This document shows positions 15,452 to 23,857 of a stretch of DNA of 33,594 nt, one piece after another; within the stretch, counting starts at the first letter, position 1, and each line of letters starts with the position of its first letter. The position numbers and the translations under genes are program-made. The notes under the pieces are model-generated. The model saw only the letters and a program-made list of their open reading frames with translations. It made no database searches and was not told the origin of the DNA. The DNA comes from Scytonema sp. UIC 10036 (GTDB lineage: Bacteria > Cyanobacteriota > Cyanobacteriia > Cyanobacteriales > Nostocaceae), in assembly GCF_009725235.1 (NCBI RefSeq), contig NZ_WJFC01000141.1, positions 1 to 33,594 on the forward strand, written 5' to 3'.

Positions 15452-16792
15452 ATGCTGAAGAAAAAGAAAGGTTTCAGGATTGCAACTAAAAGCGTTAAAT
15501 GTAAACTTGAGCGGAATGGGTTTGATTTAAATGAAACCAAGGCAGCTTTTAACGAGGTTGTACATTTTTACTTCGCACTAGTTAACACTCATCCGTCAGG
15601 TGTCAACATACCTGTTGCGGAAGATGGGGGATGGAGATATTATGAAAAGTTAACGATAGGGTCGAAGACTGTATATCCATTCCCCTTTAACGGATTTCCT
15701 GTGCAATTTCGTCGTGCTGCTATCAGAAAAGCTATTGGTGCTTGGCAGTCCTGGAATAGCAACTACCAGAAGTGGTTGAATCGTCCCAATCAGCAAAAAC
15801 ATCATAGACCGCCACTACAGCCTCGTTCTTTCAACTTCTCTCCTAGCTTTGATGCTGGGGTATGGAAAGAGGACGATGGGCAGTCTATCATACTCAAAAT
15901 ACTAGTTAATGGTCAGTGGAAGTGGGTTAAATTCCAATACCTTGCACCCCTAGTAGATGCCGAGTGGGTAAAAGGTTCTCCATTAGTAGTAGTAAAAGGA
16001 AATGCGGCATACATCGTTTTTCCGCTACAAAAGTATATTCCAGCAACGGGAGGAATTAAAACAATTATGGCTCAAGACTCTTTGAGAGTCTTGGGTGTAG
16101 ACATGGATTTAGATCGTCATATTGCTATATGTTCTGTCCTAGAGGTCAACGCTAAGGGCGAGGTGTTTGAGGTCACACGTCACTTCATCAAACAAACAAG
16201 CCACACTAAGCGTAGGAAGCGACAACTAGGAAGGATAGCCAAAAAGATGCAGCAGACGGGTACTATCCACAAAGGTTTTGCATCAAAGATGTGGGAAAAC
16301 TTGCACAACCGGGAGGTTGAGTTGGGTAGAGCCTACGCCAGACAAATTGTTGAGTTGGCAAAAACTTGGGGTTGTTCAGTTATTGCATTTGAACATTTGG
16401 GCAACCTCAAACCGATTCGTGGCAAATATTCCCGTCGTTCAAACCAGAAACGAGCTTACTGGTTAAAATCGTCGGTGTACCGACAAGTAAGTCGAATAGC
16501 TTACCAAGACTACGGCATCCTCACAACAAGGGTTAACCCTCGTAATACATCGAGATTTGACCCTTGGGGTAATCCGGTCTGGCGTAGCAACGAATTCCCG
16601 AAGACCTTGTTTGATTTCCAGTCTTATGAAAAAGGGGCTAACTTCGTGGGGACGGTTAATGGCTACATTGCTCATTCTGGATTGAACGCTGCACGTAACA
16701 TAGCGCTAAAAGCAATATTGCGACACAGAACTAATCTCGTGTTTAGGACAGGTACAAAGTATCAGGCTAACTCTGCACGAGAGAAAGCCTAG
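15452..16792 (+). CDS. tnpB: TnpB family protein with a degenerate RuvC-III site
   Basis: RNA-guided nuclease family (Cas12 ancestor) of IS200/IS605-type elements, 446 residues. A strong Shine-Dalgarno, GGGAGGTGA, precedes the ATG at 15452. RuvC-I is present (L-G-V-D-M-D-L-D-R-H-I) and RuvC-II too (V-I-A-F-E-H-L-G-N-L). At RuvC-III the usual x-D-x-N-A-A-x-N-I reads H-S-G-L-N-A-A-R-N-I-A, so the catalytic Asp is Gly. The region that normally holds the four-Cys zinc ribbon (N-P-R-N-T-S-R-F-D-P-W-G-N-P-V) has no cysteine. Otherwise the frame is intact and full length, so this may be a nuclease-inactive, RNA-guided DNA-binding derivative or a distinct TnpB clade. No TnpA is present. A paired RNA follows the stop. 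Confidence 0.85.
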   Translation: MLKKKKGFRIATKSVKCKLERNGFDLNETKAAFNEVVHFYFALVNTHPSGVNIPVAEDGGWRYYEKLTIGSKTVYPFPFNGFPVQFRRAAIRKAIGAWQSWNSNYQKWLNRPNQQKHHRPPLQPRSFNFSPSFDAGVWKEDDGQSIILKILVNGQWKWVKFQYLAPLVDAEWVKGSPLVVVKGNAAYIVFPLQKYIPATGGIKTIMAQDSLRVLGVDMDLDRHIAICSVLEVNAKGEVFEVTRHFIKQTSHTKRRKRQLGRIAKKMQQTGTIHKGFASKMWENLHNREVELGRAYARQIVELAKTWGCSVIAFEHLGNLKPIRGKYSRRSNQKRAYWLKSSVYRQVSRIAYQDYGILTTRVNPRNTSRFDPWGNPVWRSNEFPKTLFDFQSYEKGANFVGTVNGYIAHSGLNAARNIALKAILRHRTNLVFRTGTKYQANSAREKA

Positions 16793-16844
16793 AACAGTAA
16801 TGTTTTAGGTGTGCAATGAAACTAGAACGAGAATCTGCAACCTC

Positions 16845-16967
16845 TCACTTTCATTGTACTAGGCTTGGGTAGACTGCCTAATGGTTCCTACCGAACTACG
16901 CTCCAAGTGGTTGGGTCTACGATCCGCTTGCTACTGGAAGCGACTACGGAGTGAGCCTAGAAAGTGA
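16845..16967 (+). ncRNA. Candidate reRNA/omegaRNA scaffold downstream of tnpB
   Basis: Long-range pairing is visible: TCACTTT (16845-16851) with AAAGTGA (16961-16967), CTAGGC (16859-16864) with GCCTAG (16955-16960), and GTAGAC (16869-16874) with GTCTAC (16915-16920), plus a smaller GCTT/AAGC hairpin near 16925-16941. It begins about 50 bases after the tnpB stop, where TnpB guide-RNA scaffolds are encoded. In such systems the guide would be the bases just beyond the right end, here about 17000 onward. The structure is seen; the function is inferred from family knowledge. Confidence 0.55.
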
Positions 16968-16981
16968 AGAAATGATGGTGT

Positions 16982-16999
16982 TTGACTCCGGTTTACTCC
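16982..16999. repeat. Right imperfect inverted repeat of the TnpB element
   Basis: TTGACTCCGGTTTACTCC, the partner of 15191-15208 (15 of 18 positions). It lies 14 bases beyond the last paired strand of the candidate RNA and 32 bases before the end of the hybrid kinase B coding sequence. Confidence 0.5.
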
Positions 17000-17030
17000 G
17001 TTATTTAGCTACTCTATAATGAGGAATGAA

Positions 17031-18440
17031 TTATTTTAACAACGGCAGCTTGACAGTAAATGTTGCGCCACACCCTTCCCCCTCACTCGCTACTTCAATT
17101 CTACCTCCATGCAGTTCGACCAGATGATGAGCGATCGCCAGTCCATTTCCCACATCCCCCGGTGAATGACGGCTTGGTACCTCAGCCTGACGGAAGCGCT
17201 CGAAGACATAGGGGAGAAAATCCGCACCTATTCCGCAGCCGGTGTCTTTGATTTGGATTTGAGCAAACTTGTCCGGTGTCAGTTGTCCGTTGTTTGTTGT
17301 TTGTTGTTCCTCTTGACCACTAGCGACTGACCTCTGAGCGCTGACTAGTGACAGTTGAATTGCAATTTTTCCGCCCTCTGGTGTAAATTTGATGGCATTG
17401 GAGAGCAGATTGGCAAAGATTTGTCGGAGGCGTTTGGGTTCTCCTTTGACAGTAAATTTTGAATTTTGGGTTTTGAATTTGGAGTTAACTCCTGAGGAGA
17501 CTGGGCTGTCCGAATCCAATCCAACATCGGCACTCCCATATCTCAGAGCGTTCGCTTCGCGTACTGTCAAGTCGATCGCCTTGGCATCAGCTGTTGGATA
17601 CAGACTATCCAGCACGTCGTCAATAATGGAAACCAGATTAACGGGCTGAGGATTCAAGCCGTGTTTGCCTGCCAAAATACTGGAGACATCCAATAAATCT
17701 TCAATCAGCTTTGCCAGGTTGTTACCATTGCGCTCAATCGCCTCCAAAGCACGTAACATCACGGGGCGATCGAACGGCTTCATCTGCAACAAGCGTGCCC
17801 AGGTGAGAATTGCAGCTAGGGGGGCGTTCAGTTCATGGGTAACCATGGCTAAAAACTCATCCTTCAAGCAGTTTGCCGAGCGCTCAAAGCGCAACCGTGA
17901 CATTTGCAGTTGCGTCTCCACCCGCGCTATCAATTCACGGGCTGAGAAGGGTTTAATCAAATAATCGTCTGCTCCCGCTTCCAGTCCTTCGACAGTTGCT
18001 TCTTCTCCAGCCCGTGCTGATAGTAGAATAATCGGAATACTTTTGGTTGCAGGGTCAGCCCGCAACGCCTTCAACAGTTGGAACCCGTCTACCTCTGGCA
18101 TCATGACATCCGTCAGTACCAGATCGGGGAGTTGTTGTTGGAGCAAATCGAGGGCGATCGCACCATTGACAGCAGTTTCCACCTGCCAGCGTGTACTCAA
18201 CAATCGCTTTACATAGTCGCGCATATCGGCATTGTCATCGACAAGCAGAATCCGAGCAGAACTGGGCAGAGGGGCAGAGGGGCAGAGGGGCAGAGGGGAA
18301 TTAAAAGCTCTTTTCTCCCCTGCTCCCCTGCCTCTTTGGTTAGCCACTGTAATGCTTCCTCTACGTAGGGAGACGCTCCTATTGCTGTTGAGGTCATGGT
18401 ACGAGTTGCCCCAATCCGTTCGGGAGGAAGATGGGCACAT
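17031..18440 (-). CDS. Hybrid sensor kinase B, 3' part: REC and second kinase core (out of frame with the 5' part)
   Basis: Genuine coding begins at the octamer repeat (about 18298); the ATG at 18440 lies in sequence that encodes the 5' part in another frame, so it is unlikely to be a real start. From the repeat onward: receiver domain ([14 protein letters not shown]; phospho-Asp in L-T-D-V-M-M-P; L-I-K-P-F-S-A), then a second HisKA (M-V-T-H-E-L-N-A-P-L) and an ATPase domain with N-box L-L-S-N-A-I-K-F and D-T-G-C-G-I. The G2 box is unusual: D-V-G-N-G-L-A-I where kinase A has G-L-G-L-G-L-A-I. Two repeat-derived insertions (about 17277-17350 and 17450-17530) lie in frame within the ATPase domain. 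Without a start it should be translated only if fused to the upstream part by loss of one repeat unit. Confidence 0.85.
   Translation of the reverse strand: MCPSSSRTDWGNSYHDLNSNRSVSLRRGSITVANQRGRGAGEKRAFNSPLPLCPSAPLPSSARILLVDDNADMRDYVKRLLSTRWQVETAVNGAIALDLLQQQLPDLVLTDVMMPEVDGFQLLKALRADPATKSIPIILLSARAGEEATVEGLEAGADDYLIKPFSARELIARVETQLQMSRLRFERSANCLKDEFLAMVTHELNAPLAAILTWARLLQMKPFDRPVMLRALEAIERNGNNLAKLIEDLLDVSSILAGKHGLNPQPVNLVSIIDDVLDSLYPTADAKAIDLTVREANALRYGSADVGLDSDSPVSSGVNSKFKTQNSKFTVKGEPKRLRQIFANLLSNAIKFTPEGGKIAIQLSLVSAQRSVASGQEEQQTTNNGQLTPDKFAQIQIKDTGCGIGADFLPYVFERFRQAEVPSRHSPGDVGNGLAIAHHLVELHGGRIEVASEGEGCGATFTVKLPLLK
17277..17350. repeat. Repeat-derived insertion 1 in the kinase B ATPase domain
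   Basis: TTGTTTG-type and CTGACC/TGACTAGTGAC-type units lie within coding sequence and encode a polar loop (A-Q-R-S-V-A-S-G-Q-E-E-Q-Q-T-T-N-N-G). It falls just before the G1 box, where hybrid kinase A has no such insert. It is in frame. Confidence 0.6.
17450..17490. repeat. Repeat-derived insertion 2 in the kinase B ATPase domain
   Basis: TTTGAATTTTGGGTTTTGAA-type heptamers, encoding S-K-F-K-T-Q-N-S-K-F. It is part of an insertion of about 35 residues before the N-box, absent from kinase A, and is in frame. Confidence 0.6.
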
Positions 18441-20179
18441 CCGGTCGGAATTGACACTCTAAAGCAACTGCCTTCTCCTTCAACACTGCTAACCCGAACA
18501 GTGCCACCGTGCAGTTTTACCAATTCTTGCACTAATGCCAAACCAATCCCCGAACCTTCAAAGGTGCGTCCCTGTACACCTTTTACTCGGTGGAACCGCT
18601 CAAACAGACGCGGGATTTCTTTAGAGGGAATGCCAATGCCAGTGTCTTTTACCGCTAGCTCAACTTGATGACCGACTTGATGCAGGCGAACGGTAATCTC
18701 ACCCGTAAATGTGAACTTGAAAGCATTCGAGAGCAGATTAAGGACAATCTTTTCCCACATCTCGCGCTCGACATAGATTGGTTCAGCTAGGGGAGGACAA
18801 TCCACCACCAAGCGCAAATTTGCCTTCTCGATCGCGGAGCGAAACACACTAGCAAGTTCAGCCGTAAAGGTTGCTAGATCGGTGGGATCGTAAACGCATT
18901 GAAAGCGATCGCTATCAATGCGCGAGAAATCGAGCAGGGTATTGACCAGCTTTAGCAGACGCAAGCCATTGCGCTGCATCACTTCAATGCGCTGCCGTTG
19001 AGGCGGTGAAAGGGGATTATCTCGATCGGTTAAAGCATCTTCCACAGGACCTAGCATTAGGGTTAGCGGTGTGCGAAACTCGTGGCTGACGTTGCTGAAG
19101 AAGGTAGTTTTGGCTCGGTCTAGTTCTGCTAGAGCTTCAGCCCGTTTGCGTTTTTCCTCGTAGGCATGGGCGTTGGAGATCGCCGTTGTCACTGATTTAC
19201 CCAGCAAGGTGTAAAACGTTTGGTAAAATTCATCCAACGCTCTTCGGGGACTCACCCCGGCAACAAACACACCCCAAGGATGCGTTAAACCGGGCAGGGC
19301 GATAGCAAAGGCAATGGCAGACTTAGGGGTTTCTGGGTAAGGGCTGCACTCGAATGGGCCAAACCGTTGTTCCAAGTCATCGATCTGTCGGGTTTGACCG
19401 GACGCTCCCCGAACAACCCCAGACCATTGCGCCACTTCTGCAAGTGCCCAAAGTTCCGGCGATGCCTCTAAATCTACGACCGTTGGGCAAGCCGCACTTC
19501 CTGGCTTCAGTCCAGTCGTGCCTACTAAATCCGCCTGTTTGCCATCTGGAGCGAGGCGATAGAACAGCGTGAAGGGCAGATCGAGTTCATGAGCGGCAAG
19601 GGCTTCGGCGCTCAAGCGACAAGCCTCTTCGATGGTCTTCGCATCGGCGGTGCGCTCCGCCAGATCGCGCAGCACTTTGAGCCGCCGTTCTGCCAGGGTT
19701 TGCTGGGTCATCTCTGTAACCGGGTGAAACAGTCCACCCACACCCCCCGTTTCATCGCGGATGGGGCTGAGGGAGAACGTGAAGAAGGTTTCTTCCAGGT
19801 AGCCGTTGCGATCGAGGAACATCCGCTGGTTTTCCAGGAAGGCAGTTTCTCCAGCAGTGGCACGCTCACAGGGTTCTCCTACCGCATCCCAGGCAGATAG
19901 CCAGCATTCTTTGTAGTCCTGTCCCATGGAGTGGGGGTGCTTGTCGCCACAGATGGGCCAATAGCCATCATTATAAATCTGAACCCGCCCTGGTCCCCAA
20001 ACGATATTAATCGGGAAGTTCGAGGCAAGACAGAGACTAACCGTCGTTCGCAAACTTTGCGGCCAAGATTCAATCGAACCCAACGGCGTCTTTGACCAAT
20101 CCATGGAGCGAATCACTTTGCCCATTTCACCACCGCTTTTAAGCCAGTCTGCGGCTGCGGATTTCTCGTTCCCGCTCAT
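18209..20179 (-). CDS. Hybrid sensor kinase B, 5' part: PAS-like, GAF, first kinase core
   Basis: N-terminal part of a hybrid histidine kinase, about 656 residues as read. A PAS-like domain (about 20-165; W-S-K-T-P-L-G-S-I-E-S-W-P-Q-S-L) and a GAF domain (about 175-345) precede HisKA with His366 (S-H-E-F-R-T-P-L). The ATPase domain shows [15 protein letters not shown] and G-S-G-I-G-L-A-L. The ATG at 20179 has a good GGTAGGAGA Shine-Dalgarno 5 bases before a TTG and 8 before the ATG; the frame is also open from that TTG (20182). The last 20 or so residues (P-V-L-L-G-F-C-L-S) are the receiver-coding DNA read in the wrong frame after the octamer repeat, so the kinase loses its receiver and second core. 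The short form may still phosphorylate in trans. It follows the PAS-REC gene by 30 bp. Confidence 0.88.
   Translation of the reverse strand: MSGNEKSAAADWLKSGGEMGKVIRSMDWSKTPLGSIESWPQSLRTTVSLCLASNFPINIVWGPGRVQIYNDGYWPICGDKHPHSMGQDYKECWLSAWDAVGEPCERATAGETAFLENQRMFLDRNGYLEETFFTFSLSPIRDETGGVGGLFHPVTEMTQQTLAERRLKVLRDLAERTADAKTIEEACRLSAEALAAHELDLPFTLFYRLAPDGKQADLVGTTGLKPGSAACPTVVDLEASPELWALAEVAQWSGVVRGASGQTRQIDDLEQRFGPFECSPYPETPKSAIAFAIALPGLTHPWGVFVAGVSPRRALDEFYQTFYTLLGKSVTTAISNAHAYEEKRKRAEALAELDRAKTTFFSNVSHEFRTPLTLMLGPVEDALTDRDNPLSPPQRQRIEVMQRNGLRLLKLVNTLLDFSRIDSDRFQCVYDPTDLATFTAELASVFRSAIEKANLRLVVDCPPLAEPIYVEREMWEKIVLNLLSNAFKFTFTGEITVRLHQVGHQVELAVKDTGIGIPSKEIPRLFERFHRVKGVQGRTFEGSGIGLALVQELVKLHGGTVRVSSVEGEGSCFRVSIPTGCAHLPPERIGATRTMTSTAIGASPYVEEALQWLTKEAGEQGRKELLIPLCPSAPLPLCPVLLGFCLSMTMPICATM
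18264..18298. repeat. Intragenic octamer repeat (GGGCAGAG)x4 at the kinase B frame break
   Basis: Four perfect tandem copies of GGGCAGAG plus GGG. The 5' frame of hybrid kinase B enters this tract and leaves in the wrong frame, ending at 18209. The 3' frame that encodes the receiver is offset by two bases. Removing one 8-base unit (8 = 2 mod 3) joins the two frames; adding two units also would. Both frames are open right through the tract. Confidence 0.9.
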
Positions 20180-20209
20180 CAAATTTCTCCTACCTAAAGG
20201 TGCTAACTT

Positions 20210-21259
20210 TTAAGCTCGCCCAACAAGCTGTGCAACCATTGCAATTAACTCCTTTGGCTCAGCCAGTTTGTGCAAGTGGGACTGAAAACCTGCTTTTACT
20301 GCTTTTGCTCGATCTTCTGCAAGATAAGCGGTCAAGGCACCAGCAGGAATTTGCCAACCCTTCTGGGCTTCTAGTGCCCGTACTTTCCTAATCAAAGCAT
20401 AGCCATCTTCATTGGGCATCCTGATATCACTGAGTAACACATCGGGGCGCGATCGCTCCAACACTTCGAGCGCCTCAATCACTGAGCCAACTGCTGTCAC
20501 AGATATCCCATGTTGCTCCAGTACTGCGGTGATAAACTCGCGGGCATCGGCTTCATCATCCACAAAGAGTACCTGCACACCATCAAGCGTGTGGGGGAGA
20601 GAAACCGATTCTGCTTCTGGTAGCAACTGACTCGCTACGGCTGGTTGTTGTTGTAAATTTAGCTGCTTGTACTGAGTCACATCGCGTACAATTAGTTGTA
20701 GGAAAACTAGTGTTCCGGAAGAGCTGCGGACAGGTGTTACCATCAGTGCTGCGTCAAAAGGTTTACTACCACGCGGACACATAGTTATTTCCCACTCTTG
20801 CACAGAAGAGAATACTTGTAATAAATTGTCTACCCTAGTCCGAAAGACCGAACGCTCTGTTTCATGCACGTAATTGGCTAATGGTTTGCCAACCAGAAAG
20901 TCGGGCAACAAGTTAAATAATGCTCCCGCAGCACGGTTAGCTTCTAGAATGATCCCTTGAGCATTTGTGAGGAAATAGGCATCAGGAGCAAACTGGAACA
21001 GCTCGTAATAGCGCTGACGTTCTTCTGCAAGATACTCATTCTGCCCTAGCAGATCTTCCTGAATCACCTCCATTGTTTCTAAGCTTGCCTGCATTTCCTC
21101 TTGAAGTAACTGCAGGTTCCCAATAGAGGTGGCAATTTCCTCTATTGTTTCCGCTAAGAGTTGCTGTTGCTGTGCTGGCAACCACACAATATATCCGTGC
21201 AACGCCTCTATCTGCTGACGGATAACTTGAATACACCGAGTAAATTCTTCTTCGTTCAC
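20210..21259 (-). CDS. PAS-REC response regulator with N-terminal coiled coil
   Basis: Single-chain regulator of 349 residues: a helical, Gln-rich N-terminus (about 1-85), a PAS domain (about 88-200; F-A-P-D-A-Y-F-L-T-N-A-Q-G) and a C-terminal receiver (about 228-349). Receiver residues are visible: V-D-D-E-A-D, phospho-Asp in L-S-D-I-R-M-P, T in A-L-T-A-Y, and K in L-H-K-L-A-E-P, where the usual Pro after Lys is Leu. There is no DNA-binding or enzymatic output domain, so it probably acts through protein contacts or as a phosphate relay for the kinases that follow on the same strand. The start is GTG at 21259. It heads a probable minus-strand operon and diverges from the kinase at 21462. Confidence 0.88.
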   Translation of the reverse strand: MNEEEFTRCIQVIRQQIEALHGYIVWLPAQQQQLLAETIEEIATSIGNLQLLQEEMQASLETMEVIQEDLLGQNEYLAEERQRYYELFQFAPDAYFLTNAQGIILEANRAAGALFNLLPDFLVGKPLANYVHETERSVFRTRVDNLLQVFSSVQEWEITMCPRGSKPFDAALMVTPVRSSSGTLVFLQLIVRDVTQYKQLNLQQQPAVASQLLPEAESVSLPHTLDGVQVLFVDDEADAREFITAVLEQHGISVTAVGSVIEALEVLERSRPDVLLSDIRMPNEDGYALIRKVRALEAQKGWQIPAGALTAYLAEDRAKAVKAGFQSHLHKLAEPKELIAMVAQLVGRA

Positions 21260-21370
21260 AACGCTGCTTGTTTATTGAAAAATAGAGTCAGAACACAAGT
21301 TTAATAGGAGAAACATTCGCACTGGAAAATTATTCGTAGCATAAATTGCAGCATTTCTTTTCTCCTACCT

Positions 21371-21379
21371 TTATTATAC
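21371..21379 (-). promoter_or_regulatory. Possible -10 box for the PAS-REC operon
   Basis: TATAAT on the minus strand (21373-21378), about 110 bases upstream of the GTG start at 21259. No good -35 match lies at the usual distance. It lies in the 202-bp divergent region 21260-21461, which has no coding sequence that I can support. Confidence 0.3.
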
Positions 21380-21461
21380 TGACTTTCCAATTTCATATCC
21401 CAAAAGCGTTTTTTACGCGGTGTAGTATAGAACGGAGAAGCTTGGTGAAAAAGGTTTAACG

Positions 21462-23846
21462 ATGGCTTGTACTCAACAGCACACAACAAATGAATACTGG
21501 GAAGGCATCCTGGAAAGCATAAGTGATGGCTTTTGGGTGCTTGATTGTGATTGGCGTTGCACTTACATCAATAAACGGCAAGCCGAACTGATAGGCTTGG
21601 GAAAGGATGAAATCCTAGGTAAGAATGTTTGGGACTTATTTCCCGATATCGCAAACACCGAAGTTCACACTCAGTTAAACCAAGCAATAACAGAACAAAC
21701 GCCTGTTCATTTTGAACACTTTCACCCAATATGCCAACGCTGGGTGGAAAACCGAGTCTATCCTTTTCCTAACGGAATCACCATTTTCTCTATCGACATT
21801 ACGGAACGCAAACAAGCAGATGAGGCAGTGCAAACTCGACAAGATTTTATGCAACAGCTTGCTAACATGAGTCCCGGCTTAATGTACCTTTATGACGTTA
21901 TTGAGCAACGGAATGTTTTTGTCAATGCGCGATCGCTTGATTTGCTAGGTTACTCTCCAGAAACGATTCTGGCAATGGAAGGAGACTTTATGTCTCGAAC
22001 TATGCATCCCGATGATTTAGCTCGGATACCTGGTTATGTTGAACAATTGAAAAGTTCACCACAAGGCAGTTTCTGTGAGTTAGAGTACCGCATGCAGCAT
22101 ATTAATGGCGAGTGGCGATGGTTCAGTAGTAGAGATACAGTCTTTTGCCGAACAGCATCCGGGCAAATTCATCAGATTTTAGGGACTGCTCAAGATATTA
22201 CAGATCGCATCTGTGCCGTAACAGCCCTGCGGGAGAGCGAAGCTCGCTTTCGGGGCGTCGTCGAGTCCAATATGGTTGGTATTCTCTTTTGGGAAGCGAG
22301 TGGTTGCTTTACAGATGGCAATAATGCTGCAGCACAATTACTAGGCTACTCTCGCGAGGAACTGCAATCCAAACAAGTGAGATGGCAGGATATTACCCCA
22401 TCTGAATACCAAGCCTTGGATAATGCCATGGTATCCCAAATTTTTGAAACTGGGTCTTGCCCTCCTTTTGAGAAAGAATATATCCGTAAAGATGGTTCCC
22501 CAATTCCCGTTTTGCTGGGCTGTGCGCTTCTTCCTGGCTACACTAAACGAGGGGTTGCCTTTATGCTTGATATTACAGAACGCAAGCGTGCAGAATTTTC
22601 TCAACGGTTGCTGGCAGATGCTAGTTCTGTATTGGTCAGTTCTTTAGATTACCAAAATACGCTAGCGAATATTGCGCGTCTTGTGGTACCAATTTTCGCT
22701 GACTTTTGCATTGTGGATGTTGTCACAGCTAGTGGGAAGGTTCAGCGTATTGCATGGCAACATTGCGATGCTACCAAACAAGCCTGGTTCGATAGAGTGC
22801 AAAGCTATGTCCCATCTCAAGATTTGCCAACTCATCCAATTGCAGGCGTGCTTGAGAGTGGGAAAGCGAAACTCGTTTCAGAAGTTACACAAGAGTGGAT
22901 GCAAGCAGCCGCAAGCAGTGCCGATCACCTACAATTTCTTAGGGATTGTCAGATTCATTCCCTAATAATAGTACCATTTATTGCACGAGGTCGGACATTG
23001 GGAGCTATGACCCTGTGTACGACGCCCGAATCGGATCGTCGTTACAAAAATTCAGACCTTGTTTTAGCAGAGGAGCTAGCGTATCGGGCAGCTTTGGCGA
23101 TTGACAATGCCCATCTCTATCAGCAGGCGCAGGAAGCAAACCGCATGAAAGATGAGTTTTTAACAGTGCTTTCTCACGAATTGCGATCGCCCCTCAATCC
23201 TATCTTAGGTTGGACGCAACTACTACAAACTCGCAAATTTGACGAGCAAGCAACCGCTCGTGCTTTAGAAACTATCGAGCGTAATGCCCGGTTACAGGCT
23301 CGGCTGGTTGAAGACTTACTTGATGTTTCGCGCATTCTGCGTGGAAAAATGTTATTAAATGTTGCTTTAGTCAATTTAACAACTATAATTGAAGCCGCTT
23401 TGGAAGCCGTACATTTATCAGCCCAAGCAAAAAATATTCAAATTCAAACCCTATTACAATCTAATGTAGAAGAAGTTTTAGGTGATGCATCCCGCCTACA
23501 GCAAGTCGTTTGGAATCTCCTTTCCAATGCTATCAAATTTACACCCATAGGAGGACAAATCGAGATACGTTTGGAACAAATTGAGAGATTTGCTCAAATT
23601 CAAGTGAAAGATACAGGAAGAGGTATTCGTTCAGAATTTCTGCCTCATGTTTTTGAATATTTTCGTCAAGAAGATAGCACAATAACCCGAAACTTTGGTG
23701 GGCTGGGGTTGGGATTGGCAATTGTGAGGCATTTGATTGAGTTGCATGGCGGTACAATTCGTGCTGAAAGTTTGGGTGAAGGGTTGGGAGCAACTTTTAC
23801 CATTAGATTACCTTTAGCAACTAGTACCCCACCACATAAATTCTGA
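21462..23846 (+). CDS. Sensor histidine kinase: three PAS, GAF, HisKA-HATPase
   Basis: Cytosolic sensor kinase of 794 residues. PAS 1 (about 10-115) and PAS 2 (about 130-250; H-P-D-D-L-A-R and W-R-W-F) are followed by PAS 3 (about 258-380; D-I-T-E-R-K-R) and GAF (about 385-545). The phospho-accepting His is near residue 572 ([15 protein letters not shown]). ATPase motifs are [15 protein letters not shown] and G-L-G-L-G-L-A-I. It has no receiver, so its partner could be the divergently transcribed PAS-REC protein or the receiver of kinase A or B. An AAGG motif precedes the ATG. The C-terminal catalytic region resembles core 2 of the hybrid kinases, suggesting shared ancestry. Confidence 0.92.
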   Translation: MACTQQHTTNEYWEGILESISDGFWVLDCDWRCTYINKRQAELIGLGKDEILGKNVWDLFPDIANTEVHTQLNQAITEQTPVHFEHFHPICQRWVENRVYPFPNGITIFSIDITERKQADEAVQTRQDFMQQLANMSPGLMYLYDVIEQRNVFVNARSLDLLGYSPETILAMEGDFMSRTMHPDDLARIPGYVEQLKSSPQGSFCELEYRMQHINGEWRWFSSRDTVFCRTASGQIHQILGTAQDITDRICAVTALRESEARFRGVVESNMVGILFWEASGCFTDGNNAAAQLLGYSREELQSKQVRWQDITPSEYQALDNAMVSQIFETGSCPPFEKEYIRKDGSPIPVLLGCALLPGYTKRGVAFMLDITERKRAEFSQRLLADASSVLVSSLDYQNTLANIARLVVPIFADFCIVDVVTASGKVQRIAWQHCDATKQAWFDRVQSYVPSQDLPTHPIAGVLESGKAKLVSEVTQEWMQAAASSADHLQFLRDCQIHSLIIVPFIARGRTLGAMTLCTTPESDRRYKNSDLVLAEELAYRAALAIDNAHLYQQAQEANRMKDEFLTVLSHELRSPLNPILGWTQLLQTRKFDEQATARALETIERNARLQARLVEDLLDVSRILRGKMLLNVALVNLTTIIEAALEAVHLSAQAKNIQIQTLLQSNVEEVLGDASRLQQVVWNLLSNAIKFTPIGGQIEIRLEQIERFAQIQVKDTGRGIRSEFLPHVFEYFRQEDSTITRNFGGLGLGLAIVRHLIELHGGTIRAESLGEGLGATFTIRLPLATSTPPHKF

Positions 23847-23857
23847 CGATCTCTCAC

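Larger units (their letters stand above)
15191..16999 (+). mobile_element. TnpB-only insertion element (RHH-like gene, tnpB, 3' structured RNA)
   Basis: Compact unit of about 1.8 kb between imperfect 18-bp inverted repeats, holding the divergent small gene, tnpB and a structured 3' RNA. There is no TnpA (Y1 or serine recombinase), so it cannot move alone. It lies between hybrid kinases A and B, which point the other way and would otherwise be neighbours. No clear target duplication was seen. The exact borders are inferred from the repeats; IS605-type elements normally lack inverted ends, so other borders are possible. Confidence 0.5.

Noticed and set aside
15452..16792. Type V-K (CAST) or Cas12 effector
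   Set aside because: Size, the adjacent small gene and the absence of tnsB/C, tniQ or an array fit a TnpB element, not a CRISPR-associated transposon.
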